Shown: positions 1 through 9,238 of the stretch, in pieces | Layout: each line of letters starts with the position of its first letter | Position numbering within the stretch: position 1 is the stretch's first letter | Assembly: GCF_963668215.1 (NCBI RefSeq) | Contig: NZ_OY764190.1 | Span: forward strand, 868,001 to 932,000 | DNA from: an uncultured Desulfosarcina sp. | Lineage (GTDB): Bacteria > Desulfobacterota > Desulfobacteria > Desulfobacterales > Desulfosarcinaceae | Length of the DNA stretch: 64,000 nucleotides | Direction: 5' to 3' | The notes under the pieces: generated by a model | Seen by the model: the letters and a program-made list of their open reading frames with translations, nothing else | What the model was told of the DNA's origin: nothing | The model's database searches: none | Translations under genes and position numbers: made by a program

Positions 1-518
1 GGATCAACGGAAAGGCCGGCCGTCATCCGGGCGGCCAAGGCCGGATTCTCGACGCTTAATTGCGCGCCGTCCATAATGACGGTTCCTGCCACGGTTTTTC
101 GGTTGGCCAGTACATGCCGCACCAGCGGATTGTCGGAAATGGAACCCTCCGGCCCAACGGTTGCCGAAGTGCGGTGAACGACCCGCCCCTGGTCATCGGC
201 AATCCCCAGAAAATCCAATTGAATGCGGTCGGCCAGAATCTTGATCGAGGGGGGAGCCGGAACGGGGCTTGTGGCGCCGACCATCATGGCCAGGGCGGGC
301 GTGGATGCCATGGTTTCCAAAACCACCCGGATGGTGTCGGCCCGGTCGTCATAGATCATCCTGGCCACGTTCAGGTCCTGCCGGATGCGGTTATTGGCCT
401 CGGCGAGTACTGACTGGTAAAGCAGGTTTCCGCCGACCAGGATCGAGATCAGGCCAACAAGCAACGATACCGCGATCATGCTGATGACCAGTTTGAACCG
501 TATCGAGTGTCTCTTCAT
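1..518 (-). CDS. Membrane sensor protein, N-terminal part (probable sensor kinase), cut by window edge
   Basis: Only the first 172 codons are present; the gene runs off the left edge. The start at 518 is supported by an AGGAG Shine-Dalgarno sequence a few bases upstream. Residues 1-7 are basic, residues about 8-35 form one membrane helix, and the following roughly 140 residues look like an extracytoplasmic ligand-binding domain of the Cache type found in sensor kinases and chemoreceptors (conserved features include an LDFLGIADDQGRVVHR strand). No catalytic domain is visible, so histidine kinase, diguanylate cyclase or chemoreceptor all remain possible; kinase is the most likely by family frequency. 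The role and ligand are unknown. Confidence 0.7.
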   Translation of the reverse strand, partial: MKRHSIRFKLVISMIAVSLLVGLISILVGGNLLYQSVLAEANNRIRQDLNVARMIYDDRADTIRVVLETMASTPALAMMVGATSPVPAPPSIKILADRIQLDFLGIADDQGRVVHRTSATVGPEGSISDNPLVRHVLANRKTVAGTVIMDGAQLSVENPALAARMTAGLSVD

Positions 519-982
519 GGCGCTCCTGAAACGCTTTGGGTTGGCATCATGGGTGCCGTTCCATACCGTCGTCTTCTAACGCAAAGCCTGTGCCTTATCC
601 GCGAAAGAATTCGGAAGCCTCCCGCTTGACACGCCCCACGCATAAACCAGCGCCACCACAATCGACGGTTCCGGGAAAAGTCGTAATTGCAAATTTTCGG
701 TTTTGTATCCGCTTGTTTTTATGGAATGAAAAACTGCAAAACGGCTTTCTGGGGGCGTTCTGGGGTTTCGTCACAGTTGAGGCGGGAAGATCGAATCGAT
801 TTACTACAGAATCTGTTCGCTCGTTATTTCCGATCCTGTTTTCCACTGCGAATCGCCCTCCTATACAAACGGCTGTCCCTTTCACTGGAAACAATGCCGC
901 AAGGTGGGCGTCAGGAACTTTTACAAGCCGAAAAAAAATTTGGATATTTCCGTTGGAGGGGTATCGATCAAAATAAGATCAC
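519..982. other. Intergenic stretch of about 460 bases with no supported gene
   Basis: This lies between the sensor gene and the terminator of the DUF169 gene, both on the minus strand. Open frames here lack ribosome-binding sites and protein-like composition. No tRNA, long repeat or convincing promoter was recognised. It presumably contains the promoter of the sensor gene near 520-600. Confidence 0.5.
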
Positions 983-1017
983 CCAAAAAACAGGGCGGGG
1001 TTGATCCCCGCCCTGTT
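983..1017 (-). terminator. Rho-independent terminator of the DUF169 gene
   Basis: A perfect 12-bp stem (989-1000 with 1006-1017, GC-rich core CAGGGCGGGG) with a 5-nt loop is followed on the minus strand by a run of six T residues. It lies about 35 bases after the stop codon of the DUF169 gene. Confidence 0.9.
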
Positions 1018-1050
1018 CGATATGCTGCGATAAAAAGAATCGGCCCGATG

Positions 1051-1878
1051 CTATGCCGCCGGTTTGAATTTAAACAGCGGGCATCCCTTGCAGACATCCA
1101 TTCCCGGCCAGGGCTTGTAGCCCTTGCCCAGCACGGAGGAGCCGCCTTTTTCGACGCGCATGGCCTGTTGTGCGGCCATGGGTTTGATCTGGTCGCCGGG
1201 GATGAAAACATTCACATAGCTCATCTCGGTTTTACCGGACGTTTTCGAGCCGGCGCACATGGTGGTCATGTTGGCGGACTTGTTGTTGTATGCCCAGACA
1301 CTGCCGGAACAGACGGCCGAATTGGGGGTATGGAAGAAATTGAGATTGGCTCTCTTCATGGCGCCCATGTAATCGTTGAGAATGTGGTAGGCCTGGTAGG
1401 GAACGCAGACCATGAAAACCACACTCGGTTCCACGTCGAGATCGTCGAAATGGTCCAGCGGAGCCATGTAAATCGCCTTGCAGTCGCCCACTTCCAGCCG
1501 TGCCTTTTCCTGGGGCGCCTTCCAGGCCACCTCTTCGTCGACCAGGTACTTCAGGTGGCGCTGGGTATCGGCGTCTTTTTCCAACTCACGGAAACCGAAT
1601 ACCGGATAGGCGTTCTGGCAGAGCAGCTTCTCGGGTTTCATCAGCAGGGCATAGCGCTCCTGCCGGCAAGCGGCCAGGAACTGGCAATAGGTGATCTTGG
1701 CACCGGCCGTATGGGTGACCGGCAGCTTGTCGATTTCCGCCTCGTCCGTGATAAATCGAATGCCAACCGGATCGAAGTCAAGGCGCAGGTTCATAATCAG
1801 CTGGTCACGAATCGTTTTATAACTCATCGCCGTACTCTCACTTCCTTGTTCACTTGCCTCATCTTTACTCATCAACAT
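1051..1878 (-). CDS. DUF169 family protein (COG2043)
   Basis: This 275-residue protein matches the DUF169 family, which is common in anaerobic bacteria and archaea and has no settled biochemical role. The start at 1878 (MLMSKDEA) is chosen over a longer frame because AAGGAG lies 8 bases upstream. The family look is clear: an N-terminal segment with DPVGIRFI, a central CQFLAACRQ stretch, and a C-terminal tail with cysteines in a MDVCKGCPLF motif that could bind a metal or cofactor. There is no signal peptide or membrane helix, so it should be cytoplasmic. It is transcribed alone, with a strong terminator downstream. Family assignment is confident; function is not known. Confidence 0.85.
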   Translation of the reverse strand: MLMSKDEASEQGSESTAMSYKTIRDQLIMNLRLDFDPVGIRFITDEAEIDKLPVTHTAGAKITYCQFLAACRQERYALLMKPEKLLCQNAYPVFGFRELEKDADTQRHLKYLVDEEVAWKAPQEKARLEVGDCKAIYMAPLDHFDDLDVEPSVVFMVCVPYQAYHILNDYMGAMKRANLNFFHTPNSAVCSGSVWAYNNKSANMTTMCAGSKTSGKTEMSYVNVFIPGDQIKPMAAQQAMRVEKGGSSVLGKGYKPWPGMDVCKGCPLFKFKPAA

Positions 1879-2091
1879 AATCTCACTCTCCTTAAATCTT
1901 GACGGCGGCGTTGAAAAGCGGGTACCAGCCATCGCTAAAAAAGGCTCGCTTTCACGGAACCGTCACTGAAAAAAATTATTGGTGACAAGGCAACACCCTC
2001 ACAATGCTGCCGGAAAGGTCCCTACCAAAAGCGAATCTGTTTGGCAAACTTTTTTTGAGCATTCTCTTACAACAGAACGCCCCGGTTGGCG

Positions 2092-3276
2092 CTAACCTTC
2101 ATATTTTGCAAGGAACGCAGACTTGAAGCGGAGCCAGAAGACAAACGTCAGGCCGCCGGTGATGGCGCCCATCGTCCCCAGCACGGCGATCTTGTCAGCC
2201 CACTGAAGCGATATGATACCCATGGAAAGGGCGCCAAGAATCATGAAAGTGAAAACGAGCAGGGAGGACGCCGCACCCACGTCCCGATCCACCTGCTCCA
2301 GGATCAGGTTGTTCGTGGGGGGACGGTTCAGGCCGAAAAAGAAGGTCATCGCGCCCATGGGCAGCGCCAGGCTCCAGGGGGACTGGTGCGGTTCCAGCAG
2401 CATCCAGAAACCGGCCGCCATGATGCCGGCAAAGGAAACGGTAACCAGTTTTTCCATGCGGATATAAGGAGATAACCGTCCGAAGGCGATGGCGCCGAAC
2501 ATGCTCGCCATGGCGTTGGCGCCGAAAAAGATGCCGAAGGTTCGTTCACCGAGCCCGAAATGGGTCATGTATATCTCCGACGATCCGGCGATAAACGCAA
2601 ACAGGGGAAATACCAGCAGCGACATGGCCAGCAGGAGGCTGATATAGCGGCCGTTGCCCAGCAGGCGGAGGTAGACGCGGACCACCTTTTTGGGACTCAC
2701 CGTGCTGAATGTTTTCAGCGGCTCGGTCATACCATACACGCCGAGAAACGCCACCAGTCCCATCAGGGCCTGAATGACGAAAACCCATCGCCAGCTGCCC
2801 CAGAAGATCACCCAACTGCCGATGATGGGGGCCATCATGGGCGCCAGAGCCATGATAACGGCAATATGGGCCATGACCCGCTCCCGCGATTTGGCGTCGA
2901 AAAGATCTTTGCAGATGGCCAGGCTCAAGGCCGATCCGGACGCCGCACCGGCGGCCTGGACCACTCGGGCGGCGATCATCATGTGGATGCCGGCGGACAC
3001 CGCGCAGGCCAGACTGGCGACGATGTAGATGCCGATTCCCACCATCAGGGGCTTTTTGCGGCCGTAGCGATCGGATACGGGGCCGTAGACCAGCAGAAAG
3101 ACGCAATAGGAGATAAAAAACCCGATCAGCGTCAGATTGACCACCACCAACGGCTGTCCCCACTGCTCCCGCAACATAGGGATGGCCGGTATGTACATGT
3201 CCGTGGACAGCGGAGGAAAGGCCGCCAGCAGACTGATTAATAATAGAAGCCTAAATTTCAACGCTGTCGTTCCCAT
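2092..3276 (-). CDS. MFS multidrug transporter, Bcr/CflA type
   Basis: A 394-residue, 12-helix major facilitator protein that would export drugs or small metabolites by proton antiport across the inner membrane. The N-terminus (LSTDMYIPAIPML) and the loop motif DRYGRKKPL after helix 2 are typical of the Bcr/CflA drug:H+ antiporter subfamily. The start overlaps the end of the upstream outer-membrane factor gene by 19 bases, so it is the last gene of the efflux operon 9,014-2,092 and is probably translationally coupled. Having an MFS exporter co-transcribed with an RND system suggests export of one compound in two steps, but the substrate cannot be read from sequence. Confidence 0.88.
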   Translation of the reverse strand: MGTTALKFRLLLLISLLAAFPPLSTDMYIPAIPMLREQWGQPLVVVNLTLIGFFISYCVFLLVYGPVSDRYGRKKPLMVGIGIYIVASLACAVSAGIHMMIAARVVQAAGAASGSALSLAICKDLFDAKSRERVMAHIAVIMALAPMMAPIIGSWVIFWGSWRWVFVIQALMGLVAFLGVYGMTEPLKTFSTVSPKKVVRVYLRLLGNGRYISLLLAMSLLVFPLFAFIAGSSEIYMTHFGLGERTFGIFFGANAMASMFGAIAFGRLSPYIRMEKLVTVSFAGIMAAGFWMLLEPHQSPWSLALPMGAMTFFFGLNRPPTNNLILEQVDRDVGAASSLLVFTFMILGALSMGIISLQWADKIAVLGTMGAITGGLTFVFWLRFKSAFLAKYEG

Positions 3277-4706
3277 CCACCCCCGAGGGCTTTGTATAGC
3301 GATATCAAATTGGTCGTTACCGTGCCTTCGCTCTGGGCCAGTCCGTCCTGAAAAGAAAGCAGACTTCGCTGGGCGTCGAGAACGTTGGAAAAATCCACCA
3401 GGCCGGCAGCATAACGGTCCTGGGCCAGATCCACTGCTCGCTGGGCAGCGACCACCGCCTGCTTGAGGTGGCTGCGGCGGACCTGCTCCTCGGCATATAC
3501 GTTCAGTGCATTTTCCACCTCTTCCAGGGCAGCAAGCACGGCGCCCTCGTAAGCAGCCAGATACCGATCGGCAATGGCATTCTGGACCTCGATGTTGCGC
3601 CGGATGGCGCCAGCATCGAAAATCCGCCAGGATACCGACGGGCCCAGGTTCCAGAACCGGCTGGACTTATCAAAAAAATCTCCGGAATTGATGCTTTCCA
3701 GGCCGATGGTGCCCAGCAGCTGAAATTTTGGATAAAGGTCGGCCGTGGCCACGCCGATGCGGGCGCTCTGGGCGGCCAACTGGCGCTCGGCGCTGCGGAT
3801 GTCCGGACGCCGGCGCAGCGTGTTGGCCGGTACCCCCACGGCCACGGTCAAAGGCGGCACCGGGATGGGAAGCCGCTCTTCGAGCTGCTCGCGAAGGCTG
3901 CCCGGCGCCTGCCCGGTCAGCACGGCTAGACGGTTTTTGGCCGCCTCCAGCCCGCTGCGCAAACCGGGCAGCTGACTGCGGGTGTCTTCCAGGTTGTAGC
4001 GGGCCTGCTGCGTATCGAGTTCATTGCTCAGGCCGGCCTCGAACCGGGATTCGATCAGATCGACCGTCTCTTCCTGGGCCTTGATATTGGCCATAGCCAC
4101 GTCCAGGCGGTACTGGTAGGTCCGTGCCTCGATGTAGTTGCGGGCCACCTCGGCGGCCAGAGAGACCCGGACATCGTCCAGCTCAGCCTGCACCGCCTGC
4201 AGATCCGCATCGGCCGCCTCCACGCTGCGGCGTACGCCGCCGAAAACGTCGACCTCCCAACCCGCATCGAAACCCGCCTCATACCAGTCCCGTTCGATGC
4301 CCGATTCCGTGCTGCTGCTGTCCTTGCTGATGCGGTTGGTCGTCACCGACCCGCCGACATCCAGGGTGGGGAAGCGGTCAGCAGCGGTCATTGCCCGGCT
4401 GGCACGGGACTGGCGCACCCGGGCAATCGCCTGTTTAAGGTCCGGATTGGCGATCAAGGTCTTTTCGATCAGGCCGGCCAACAGGGGATCGTCGAGGGTT
4501 TCCCACCACCGGGCCAGTTGGTCCGGGTCGACCGACTCGGCCCTCAACCCGTCTTGGAGCGGCGTCTGCCAAGCGTCTGTCAACTCAGGAACCGGTGCCT
4601 CGTAGTCTGGGCCGACGGCGGCGCAGCCGGTCATCATCAGGATAACCGATACAACGGCGATGCCACCCGGCCACCGGTTTGAATGTCGATTCTTTGAATT
4701 AATCAT
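3258..4706 (-). CDS. Outer membrane efflux lipoprotein (OprM/NodT family)
   Basis: This 482-residue protein is the outer-membrane channel of the first RND system. The start at 4706 has AGGAGG immediately upstream and overlaps the pump gene by 8 bases. A signal peptide ends in a lipobox (MMTGC, lipidation at Cys28), followed by GPDYEAP, the standard NodT-family beginning. Two repeated OEP domains follow, with long helical stretches and the RRRPDIR motif in the second half. Its trimer would form the TolC-like duct across the periplasm and outer membrane. The length is normal for the family. Confidence 0.92.
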   Translation of the reverse strand: MINSKNRHSNRWPGGIAVVSVILMMTGCAAVGPDYEAPVPELTDAWQTPLQDGLRAESVDPDQLARWWETLDDPLLAGLIEKTLIANPDLKQAIARVRQSRASRAMTAADRFPTLDVGGSVTTNRISKDSSSTESGIERDWYEAGFDAGWEVDVFGGVRRSVEAADADLQAVQAELDDVRVSLAAEVARNYIEARTYQYRLDVAMANIKAQEETVDLIESRFEAGLSNELDTQQARYNLEDTRSQLPGLRSGLEAAKNRLAVLTGQAPGSLREQLEERLPIPVPPLTVAVGVPANTLRRRPDIRSAERQLAAQSARIGVATADLYPKFQLLGTIGLESINSGDFFDKSSRFWNLGPSVSWRIFDAGAIRRNIEVQNAIADRYLAAYEGAVLAALEEVENALNVYAEEQVRRSHLKQAVVAAQRAVDLAQDRYAAGLVDFSNVLDAQRSLLSFQDGLAQSEGTVTTNLISLYKALGGGWERQR

Positions 4707-7700
4707 TGGGCACCTCCTGGGAACAGTCATCGGCTGGATGTCGCTTTCTGAATCGCCGGGAGGTGGCCTCGCGCATGGTCTGGAAGCCGGCATAAAGCGC
4801 CGGGATCAGAAAGATACCCACCAGCGTGGCCGCCAGCATGCCGTAAAACACCGTGGTGCCTATGGCCCGCCGGCTGGCGGCACCGGCTCCGGTGGCGACG
4901 ATCATGGGAAAGACCCCCAGGATGAACGAGAAGGCCGTCATCAGCACGGCCCGGTAGCGCATGCGGGCACCGGTAACGGCCGCCTCGTAGATGGAAAGTC
5001 CCGCTTCGCGCTGTTCGCGGGCGAACTCCACGATGAGAATGGCGTTTTTAGCCGCCAGGCCCACCAGCAGCACCAACCCGATCTGGGCATAGATGGAAAG
5101 GGCCAGGCCGCTGATCAAAAGGCCGAGCAGGGCTCCCAGCACGGCCACCACGATGGAGATAATCACCGGCAGGGGCTGGGTCCAGCTTTCGTACTGGCCC
5201 ACCAGAAACAAATAACCGAAAAGCAGCGCCAGCACCATCAGAACCGTCGATTCATTGCCGATTTTTTTCTCCTGGAAGCTCATGCCGGACCAATCGAAGC
5301 CATATCCTTTGGGCAGGGTCTCCCCGGCGATGCGTTCGACCGTGGCCAGGGCCTCACCGGAACTGACCGTGGGCAGGGCCGCGCCGATGAAACTGGCCGA
5401 GGAGAACTGGTTGAAGCGGGCCACCGACTGGGGGCCGAGCACCGTGGATATGGTCATCAGGCTGGACAGGGGCACCATGTTGCCGTCATCGCTGCGCACA
5501 TGCAGACGGGTGATGTCCTCGGCCGTGTCGCGAAAGGGAGCATCGGCCTGCACGGTAACCTGAAAAACCCGGTCGTTGAGATTGATATCATTGACATAGC
5601 GCGACCCCAGATTGGCTTGAAGCGTCGAAAATACCCGGCTGACCGGCACCTTGAGCAGACGGGCCTTGGTGCGGTCCAGGTTCACGGACAGCTGGGGCAC
5701 GTTGGCCGAGTATGAGGTAAAGGCATAGGCAATGGACGGTTCCTGGTTGAGGGCCACCATCAGTCCCTTGGATACGGCGTCGATCTCCTGGGGCGACTGC
5801 CCTTCCAGGGCCTGCATCTCCAGGTTGAATCCGCCGGACAGCCCCAGCCCCCGGATGGCCGGGGGAACGAAAACGTTGATGTTGGCACCGGCAATCGTGG
5901 TCGCGATGCCGCGGATCCGGTTCTGCACGCTTTTAATCTGCAAATCGGGCGTGGTGCGCTCGTCCCAGGGACTCAGGCCCACCAGGGCGATACCGGCATT
6001 TTCGCCGGCTCCGCTGATGATGCTGTACCCCCGCACACCGATGACGAAATCGACGCCCTCCATGGCTTTGATGCGCTTGGACAGATCATCCACCAGTTCG
6101 GTGGTACGGGCGAAGGCGGCGCCGTCGGGCAGTTGGATGTCCACAATCATGAACCCTTTGTCCTCTTCAGGCAGAAAGCTCGTGGGTACGATGCCGAAAA
6201 GCCGCCACACGCCGACGCCGATGATGACCAGAATCAACAGGGCAATGGCGATCTTGCGCACCAGCCAGCCGGAGACGGCCACATAGAGGTTGCGCGATCC
6301 GTTCAGGGCGCGGTTGAACCAAGCCAGGGGGCCGCGGCGGGCCATTTTGGGCTTGCCCAGGAGCAGACTGCAAAGAGCCGGGCTCAGGCTCAGGGCGTTG
6401 ATTGCCGAAAGCACCACGGCCACGCAGATGGTAACGGCAAACTGCCGGTAGATCTGGCCGGTAATGCCGGGCAAAAAGCCAACCGGCACGAACACGGCCA
6501 GCAGCACCAGGGTGGTGGCGACGATCGGGCCGGTCACCTGCTCCATACTGCGCAGGGCCGCACAACGGGAATCGAGCCCCTCGTCGGCCATCACCCGCTG
6601 GACGTTTTCCACCACAACGATGGCGTCGTCAACCACCAGCCCGATGGCCAGGATCAGGGCGAAAAGCGTGATGGTGTTGGCCGAATAGCCCATGGCGATC
6701 AAAAGGGCGAAGGTGCCGACCAGCGATACCGGGATGGTCAGGGTCGGAATCAGGGTGGCCCGCCAGTCCTGGAGAAAGATATACGTCACCCCCACCACCA
6801 GGCAGAAGGTGATCAGCAGGGTAAGCACGATCTCTTCGATGGCGGCGGAGACGAATTTGGTGGAATCGTAGATCACATCGTATTCGACCCCTTCGGGCAG
6901 CCGCGATTCAAGCGATTTCAGAGCTGAACGAACGTTCTCCATGGTCTGCAGGGCGTTGCTGCCCGGCGTCTGGTAAACAGCCAGCGGAATGCCCGGCTGG
7001 CCGTTGAGCGTGTCCTCGGAGGCATAGGACTCGCTGCCCAGCTCGACCCGGGCCACGTCGCCCAGCCGCACGATACCCGCTTTGGCGTTGGTCTGCACCA
7101 CGATATCACGGAACTCCGCCGGGTCGGTCAGACGCCCTTTCACCTTCAGCGTGTACTGGACCTGCTGCCCCTCGGCCTGGGGGGCGGTGCCGATGGAACC
7201 GGCGGCAGCCAGAAGGTTCTGCTCCTTGATAGCGCCGATCACGTCATCGGCGGTCAATCCCAGGGCGGTAAGCCGGGTGGGGTCCAGCCAGATGCGCATG
7301 CTGTAGTCGTGAGAACCGAAGGGGCTGGCTTCGCTGACCCCTTCCACCCGTTTAAGGGTGTCGCTGACGTTGATGGAGACCCAGTTGGCCAGGGGCAGAA
7401 CATCCCGGCTGGTGTCCTTGTAATAGAAAAACAGCACGCCCAGCATGTCCGACGAACGCTGGCGCACGGAAAGGCCCTGCTCGGTGACTTCGCTGGGCAG
7501 GCTGGACTGGGCCTCCTGAACACGGTTGAGCACGTTTACCTGGGCAATGTTCGGATCGGTGCCCACGGCAAAGTAGATGGACAGCGAATAGCTGCCGTTG
7601 TTGGTGGCCTTGGAGGACATGTAAAGCATGTCATCCACCCCATTGATCCGTGCCTCCAGCGGGGATGCCACCGAGGCGGCGACCTCTTCGGCGTTGGCAC

Positions 7701-7857
7701 CGGGATAGGTGGCGGAGACCCGGATTTCCGGCGGCACGATCTTGCCTGGATATTCGGACACCGGAATATTGAAAAGGGCCAGAAGGCCTGCAAAGGTGAT
7801 GATCAGGGAGACCACCATGGCCAGGCGCGGCCGCTGAATGAATATTTTGGAAAGCAT
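4699..7857 (-). CDS. RND efflux pump, inner membrane subunit (HAE1/AcrB type)
   Basis: A 1052-residue AcrB-like proton-driven transporter that takes substrates from the periplasm or inner membrane leaflet. Twelve helices and two large periplasmic loops are apparent. The proton relay is intact: the adjacent aspartates in [14 protein letters not shown] (helix 4) and the lysine in [14 protein letters not shown] (helix 10). The N-terminus ([15 protein letters not shown]) is typical of HAE1 pumps. It follows the adaptor gene after 14 bases and overlaps the outer-membrane factor gene. The double aspartate and lysine argue for a hydrophobic/amphiphilic compound pump rather than a heavy-metal pump. 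The substrate is unknown. Confidence 0.95.
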   Translation of the reverse strand: MLSKIFIQRPRLAMVVSLIITFAGLLALFNIPVSEYPGKIVPPEIRVSATYPGANAEEVAASVASPLEARINGVDDMLYMSSKATNNGSYSLSIYFAVGTDPNIAQVNVLNRVQEAQSSLPSEVTEQGLSVRQRSSDMLGVLFFYYKDTSRDVLPLANWVSINVSDTLKRVEGVSEASPFGSHDYSMRIWLDPTRLTALGLTADDVIGAIKEQNLLAAAGSIGTAPQAEGQQVQYTLKVKGRLTDPAEFRDIVVQTNAKAGIVRLGDVARVELGSESYASEDTLNGQPGIPLAVYQTPGSNALQTMENVRSALKSLESRLPEGVEYDVIYDSTKFVSAAIEEIVLTLLITFCLVVGVTYIFLQDWRATLIPTLTIPVSLVGTFALLIAMGYSANTITLFALILAIGLVVDDAIVVVENVQRVMADEGLDSRCAALRSMEQVTGPIVATTLVLLAVFVPVGFLPGITGQIYRQFAVTICVAVVLSAINALSLSPALCSLLLGKPKMARRGPLAWFNRALNGSRNLYVAVSGWLVRKIAIALLILVIIGVGVWRLFGIVPTSFLPEEDKGFMIVDIQLPDGAAFARTTELVDDLSKRIKAMEGVDFVIGVRGYSIISGAGENAGIALVGLSPWDERTTPDLQIKSVQNRIRGIATTIAGANINVFVPPAIRGLGLSGGFNLEMQALEGQSPQEIDAVSKGLMVALNQEPSIAYAFTSYSANVPQLSVNLDRTKARLLKVPVSRVFSTLQANLGSRYVNDINLNDRVFQVTVQADAPFRDTAEDITRLHVRSDDGNMVPLSSLMTISTVLGPQSVARFNQFSSASFIGAALPTVSSGEALATVERIAGETLPKGYGFDWSGMSFQEKKIGNESTVLMVLALLFGYLFLVGQYESWTQPLPVIISIVVAVLGALLGLLISGLALSIYAQIGLVLLVGLAAKNAILIVEFAREQREAGLSIYEAAVTGARMRYRAVLMTAFSFILGVFPMIVATGAGAASRRAIGTTVFYGMLAATLVGIFLIPALYAGFQTMREATSRRFRKRHPADDCSQEVPND

Positions 7858-7871
7858 AATCGAACCTTTTG

Positions 7872-9014
7872 TTAGAGTTTGCCGGCGGCCTGGGGGTTGA
7901 CGACTTGCCCGGCACGGACTTTTTGCACGCCTGACACGATCACGCTTTCACCGGCCATCAGGCCGCTTTTGACGGCCCACTGCGTTCCCACGGTGACGCC
8001 GGTGGCGATATTGCGCCGCTGGGCCCGGTTTTCGGCATCGACGACAAACACATATTGGCCCTGGCGGTCTTCGAGCACGGCGCGCTGCGGTACCATGGGC
8101 ATTTTTTGCGGGTTGGCCAGGCTGAGTTCGACGGTAACGAACTGGCCCGGCAAAAGCAGTTCGTCGGGATTGTCGAAGACGGCGCGCACCGCAACGGTGC
8201 CGGTGGTGCTGTCCACCTCGTTGTCGGTGAATTCGATCCGTCCGGGAAGCGCGTACATGGCGCCGTTGGGCAGCCGCAGGCGCGGCACGAGATCCTTTTT
8301 GGCGTCCTCGAAGGACTTGCCCTGCCCCTGGATGCCCAGAAGAACGTCCACGCGGTCGGATTCACTCACCGAATAGACCACCCGAATCGGATTCAACTGG
8401 ACGATGCGCGCCAGCGGCCCCGATTCCGGCCCCACCAGATTCCCCCGGGTGAAGTTGGAAACGCCGATGCGTCCGCTGATGGGCGCCTTGATCGTGGTAT
8501 AGTCCAGGTTGAGGCGCGAAACGTCCAGGGTGGCAACAGCCTGATCCACCTGGGCCTGGGCCTCCTGCTCATCGGCCAGGGCGGTTTCCAGGTCGGTTTT
8601 GGAAACGCCGCCGGACCTGACGTTCTGGAGCCGTTCGCGGTATTGTCGGGCTTTGCTGAGCGCGGCCCTGGCCTCGGCGGCCTTGGCATTATCCACCTTG
8701 ACCTGGGCGGCGTAGGGAGCCTGTTCGATAACGTAAAGGAGGTCACCGCTCTTGACCCGACTGCCCTCGGTAAAGGCAACTTTCTCCAGATAGCCCTGCA
8801 CGCGGGCCTGGACATCCACGGCCTGGATCGCCTCGATCCGGCCTACGTGGGTCAGAGGCGGGTTTACGGTATTTTCGGTGATCACGGCCACCTCCACCAG
8901 CGGCGGTGGTGCCTGAGGCATGGATTGAGCAGCGGCAGGGGAAACGTCGGCCAGGCTGATCATGACCAACGCGCCAATCACCAATTGGTGGATTTTGCCT
9001 TGAATCGGTTTCAT
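7872..9014 (-). CDS. RND efflux periplasmic adaptor (AcrA/MexA type)
   Basis: A 380-residue membrane-fusion protein linking pump and outer-membrane channel. The start has GGGAGAAAATTAA upstream. Residues 1-29 form a signal peptide (VSPAAAQS cleavage region) without an obvious lipobox. Then come the lipoyl half-motifs ([16 protein letters not shown] and a second half around SGRIGVSNF), an alpha-hairpin rich in Ala/Arg/Gln, a beta-barrel and a membrane-proximal domain. It is the first gene of the four-gene operon adaptor-pump-outer membrane factor-MFS. A candidate promoter with an operator-like palindrome lies about 100-150 bases upstream. Confidence 0.92.
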   Translation of the reverse strand: MKPIQGKIHQLVIGALVMISLADVSPAAAQSMPQAPPPLVEVAVITENTVNPPLTHVGRIEAIQAVDVQARVQGYLEKVAFTEGSRVKSGDLLYVIEQAPYAAQVKVDNAKAAEARAALSKARQYRERLQNVRSGGVSKTDLETALADEQEAQAQVDQAVATLDVSRLNLDYTTIKAPISGRIGVSNFTRGNLVGPESGPLARIVQLNPIRVVYSVSESDRVDVLLGIQGQGKSFEDAKKDLVPRLRLPNGAMYALPGRIEFTDNEVDSTTGTVAVRAVFDNPDELLLPGQFVTVELSLANPQKMPMVPQRAVLEDRQGQYVFVVDAENRAQRRNIATGVTVGTQWAVKSGLMAGESVIVSGVQKVRAGQVVNPQAAGKL

Positions 9015-9112
9015 TTAATTTTCTCCCGTGTTCGATTTTCCATCCCCTTTGTACCCGGGGAGACGGAACGGTCTCTGTTGGAACATATCTGTCCTGAATT
9101 GAAAGTTTACGT

Positions 9113-9167
9113 AATGTAGCAATCAATGACAGAAAGTTCAAATGGTTTTTTTAAAAATTCATTTGAA
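9113..9167 (-). promoter_or_regulatory. Candidate promoter and operator of the first RND operon
   Basis: On the minus strand a -35 box TTGAAC (9136-9141) and a -10 box TACATT (9113-9118) are separated by 17 bases. Overlapping and upstream of the -35 box is a perfect 8-bp inverted repeat (TTCAAATG at 9137-9144 with its complement at 9160-9167), spacing suited to a dimeric repressor. No regulator gene is adjacent. Confidence 0.42.
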
Positions 9168-9238
9168 ATAATATATCGAGGTTTCCGGCCGGGTAATGCG
9201 AGGGAAAAAATCGACCAACGGGCAGCTGCTTCTGTCCT

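Noticed and set aside
519..560. Sigma-54-like match TGGCATCATGGGTGC on the plus strand
   Set aside because: It reads into DNA without a gene and the -12 element is imperfect.
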